A DNA stretch of 6,182 nt from JBDTME01 sp964583795 (GTDB lineage Bacteria > Patescibacteriota > Microgenomatia > UBA1400 > PJMF01): positions 1 to 6,182 of the forward strand of contig CAZOWX010000040.1 of NCBI GenBank assembly GCA_964583795.1. Reading direction: 5' to 3'. Below the pieces are notes generated by a model. It had not been told where the DNA came from. It saw nothing but the letters and a program-made list of their open reading frames with translations, and ran no database searches. Positions within the stretch are counted from its first letter, which is position 1; the number at the start of each line of letters is the position of its first letter. Shown in pieces: positions 4,695 to 6,182 of this stretch. The translations under genes and the position numbers were made by a program.

Positions 4695-4729
4695 CGTCAT
4701 CCTGAACTTGTTTCAGGATCTAAAGTCAG
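4695..4729. repeat. GTCATCCTGAA...TTCAGGAT palindrome with the same tag
   Basis: ATCCTGAA (4699-4706) and TTCAGGAT (4712-4719) form a perfect 8-base stem with loop CTTGT. The tag GGATCTAAAGTCAG recurs at 4716-4729, exactly 70 bases after its previous copy. The TCATCCTGAACTTGTTTCAG form is familiar to me as a dispersed intergenic palindrome in diverse bacterial genomes (recalled, not searched). Confidence 0.7.
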
Positions 4730-4821
4730 TAACCATTGCAGTTTGACTTTTGAAAAGCGAACATTTCTACTTTGGTATGAGTGGACATTAACACGTTGGG
4801 CTAATAAAAATGAATTCTCTT

Positions 4822-4850
4822 TTTACATTCAATTCAAAATATGACACAAT
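4822..4850 (+). promoter_or_regulatory. Promoter of the M29 aminopeptidase gene
   Basis: TTTACA (4822-4827), a 17-base spacer and CACAAT (4845-4850), preceded by an extended -10 TGA (4842-4844). Nine bases separate the -10 from the ATG, so the mRNA leader would be 0 to 4 bases. There is no Shine-Dalgarno in GCAGCT before the ATG. Confidence 0.55.
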
Positions 4851-4859
4851 ACCGCAGCT

Positions 4860-6068
4860 ATGACAGAAGTTTACACTCCCTCAAAAACAACATTACAACG
4901 TTACGCACAAGTTTTAGTCAACTTTGCGCTCAATTCAGGCGAGGGACTTAAAAAAGGAGATATTGTTGATCTCGCAGTTCCCGATGTAGCAAAGCCGCTC
5001 GCGCTAGAACTGCAAAACGCGATCCTTAAAAGTGGCGGTCATCCCATGTTGAGACTACTCCCAACAGGATTTGATAAAGATTTTTTTACTCTAGCAAATG
5101 ATGCGCAATTGACTTTTTTCCCTGTAGATTATTTGAAACAGCGCGCAGCGCTCATCCAACATCAAATTGGTGTTATTGCCGATGTTGATCCAAGGGAACT
5201 CGAACACGTCGATCATGCAAAAGTGATGAAAGCCAGGAATTCGAAGAAACAGTACCGGGATTGGTTAAACGCGAAAGAACTCAATGGAAAGTTTACCTGG
5301 ACAATAGCATTGTGGGGGGTTGAAGCCAAAGCCAAAGAAGTAGGCCTATCGTTAGAAGAGTATTGGGACCAGATTATCAAAGCCTGCTTTTTAGACAAGA
5401 AAGACCCTATAGCAGAATGGCAACGTGTTACCAAACTGCAAAAAGAAATTTTGGATAAAATGAACGCTATTGAAATGGAATCAGTCCATGTGGAAGGACC
5501 CGACGCGGATATTACCATTCAATTAGGCGCTGACAGAGCTTGGTTTGGTGGCAGTGGCCGCAACATTCCCAGCTTTGAGTGCTTCACTTCCCCAGATTGG
5601 AGAGGCACTGAAGGCTGGATATACTTTAACCAGCCACTCTATCGTTATGGTAACGTTTTGAAGGACATTCGCCTTGAGTTCCATAACGGTGTAGTAGCAA
5701 AAGCACAAGCCAAAACTGGAAACACGCTCCTGCAAGAGATGCTCAAAACCCAGAATGCCAACAAGCTTGGTGAGTACTCACTCACAGACAAGCGTATGTC
5801 CCGTATTACTCATATCATGGCAGAAACGCTATTTGACGAAAATATCGGCGGCCCACAAGGAAACACTCATTTAGCGATTGGGATGTCCTATCGCGATTGT
5901 TTCAGAGGGGACGCTTCAAAGTTAAGCGAAAAGGAGTGGGTTGATCGAGGCTTTAATGACTCTGCCGAGCACACGGACATCATAAGCACGACAGAGCGAA
6001 TAGTGACGGCCAAATTGACCAATGGTGTTGAAAAAGTTATCTATGCCAACGGGATGTTTGTGCTGTAA
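4860..6068 (+). CDS. M29 family metallo-aminopeptidase (AmpS/PepS/AmpT type)
   Basis: A 402-residue cytoplasmic exopeptidase that removes N-terminal amino acids from peptides, probably as a two-metal (Zn/Co) dimer. Length is typical of the family. The N-terminal domain (about 1-210) contains the RYAQVLVNFALNSGEGLKKGD opening. The catalytic domain carries what I read as the metal-ligand and active-site set of the T. thermophilus AmpT type: E240 in NIPSFECFTSP, E305 in KLGEYSL, H337 in NTHLAIG, Y344 in GMSY, and H371/D373 in AEHTDIIS. All are present, so the enzyme should be active. The family's usual Gly before the first Glu is Phe here (SFE). The ATG at 4860 is the first in-frame start, no Shine-Dalgarno is visible, and the gene has its own promoter, so it is probably monocistronic. 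It may recycle peptides, useful in a host-dependent or scavenging cell (inference). Confidence 0.92.
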   Translation: MTEVYTPSKTTLQRYAQVLVNFALNSGEGLKKGDIVDLAVPDVAKPLALELQNAILKSGGHPMLRLLPTGFDKDFFTLANDAQLTFFPVDYLKQRAALIQHQIGVIADVDPRELEHVDHAKVMKARNSKKQYRDWLNAKELNGKFTWTIALWGVEAKAKEVGLSLEEYWDQIIKACFLDKKDPIAEWQRVTKLQKEILDKMNAIEMESVHVEGPDADITIQLGADRAWFGGSGRNIPSFECFTSPDWRGTEGWIYFNQPLYRYGNVLKDIRLEFHNGVVAKAQAKTGNTLLQEMLKTQNANKLGEYSLTDKRMSRITHIMAETLFDENIGGPQGNTHLAIGMSYRDCFRGDASKLSEKEWVDRGFNDSAEHTDIISTTERIVTAKLTNGVEKVIYANGMFVL

Positions 6069-6103
6069 AAGTTGGAGTTTTTTTCAAAAATACCTTGTTT
6101 GGA

Positions 6104-6132
6104 TTGAAAAAATTGCTGGTATCTTGTACAAT
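6104..6132 (+). promoter_or_regulatory. Promoter pointing out of the right edge
   Basis: TTGAAA (6104-6109), 17 bases, TACAAT (6127-6132), each matching consensus at five of six positions. Transcription would start near 6139. No ATG follows in the remaining 50 bases, so the gene it serves lies beyond the window. A T-run (6078-6084) just after the peptidase stop has no clear stem, so termination of the peptidase message is uncertain. Confidence 0.6.
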
Positions 6133-6182
6133 ACTTGAGGTACTGTTCACTTATTGTTATCTTGAATTGATCTGTTGGAATT

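Larger units (their letters stand above)
4367..4859. other. Gene-free, repeat-rich divergent intergenic region
   Basis: No convincing coding frame exists in these 493 bases on either strand. The region separates the divergent 56-residue protein gene and the M29 peptidase gene. It holds a 19-base imperfect direct repeat, a 12-base perfect palindrome (AATTAGCTAATT, 4506-4517), three unlike hairpins, three copies of a GGATC(T/G)AAAGTCA tag and the peptidase promoter. CTTTTAAAAG at 4666-4675 is a further palindrome. GC is locally uneven: 4545-4568 is very GC-rich inside AT-rich sequence, a sign of inserted repeat units. Confidence 0.7.

Noticed and set aside
4448..4731. CRISPR array
   Set aside because: Repeats are short, unequal, differ in orientation and spacing, and have no cas genes nearby.
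5213..5735. Two minus-strand open frames (5213-5518 and 5523-5735)
   Set aside because: Both are antisense to conserved M29 peptidase sequence.
6069..6103. Intrinsic terminator after the M29 gene
   Set aside because: A T-run is present at 6078-6084 but there is no stem of useful length directly before it.
1..6182. UGA recoding, as in Gracilibacteria or SR1
   Set aside because: Recognised frames (about 1,580 codons) contain no in-frame TGA while glycines use GGN throughout, so TGA is not being read as an amino acid. TGA is little used as a stop here, but that is a small sample.

Overview
The window reads as a compact bacterial chromosome fragment of moderate to low GC, most likely from a Candidate Phyla Radiation (Patescibacteria, Parcubacteria-like) genome. 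That placement is inference. It rests on short intergenic gaps, absent Shine-Dalgarno (SD) sequences before several genes, start codons only a few bases from good -10 boxes, a winged-helix/nucleotidyltransferase regulator and a small tail-anchored membrane protein of a type I associate with that group. No ribosomal RNA, tRNA, CRISPR array or transposase is visible. The standard code fits: about 1,580 codons of recognised genes contain no in-frame TGA.

Left half (minus strand): a 5'-complete but edge-truncated secD (942 to 1), a helix-turn-helix/nucleotidyltransferase protein (1740 to 1144), and a secreted DUF3048 (YerB-like) protein (3123 to 1942). The two gaps between them are each 201 bases. 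One (943-1143) holds an interrupted small ORF and a likely secD promoter. The other (1741-1941) holds an elaborate set of inverted and direct repeats that could fold two mutually exclusive ways just ahead of the regulator.

Middle: a divergent promoter region (3124-3296) separates the DUF3048 gene from a plus-strand 83-residue membrane protein (3297-3548). That gene runs head-on into rdgB (4145 to 3564, minus), an ITP/XTP house-cleaning pyrophosphatase, with only 15 bases between their stop codons. Upstream of rdgB lies a probable 56-residue basic protein (4366 to 4196) with a strong SD.

Right half: a gene-free stretch (4367-4859) is packed with small dispersed repeats and hairpins. These include three unlike palindromes associated with a shared GGATC(T/G)AAAGTCA tag. 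After it comes an M29-family metallo-aminopeptidase (4860-6068, plus). The last 114 bases contain a promoter pointing out of the window.

The genes do not form one pathway. They cover protein export (SecD), a cell-envelope protein (DUF3048), regulation, nucleotide-pool sanitation (RdgB) and peptide degradation (M29). I do not see a clear new multi-gene system. The signals most worth following are the repeat-rich leader at 1844-1929, the repeat cluster at 4448-4731, the pattern of apparently leaderless genes, and suspicious base composition at the left edge.
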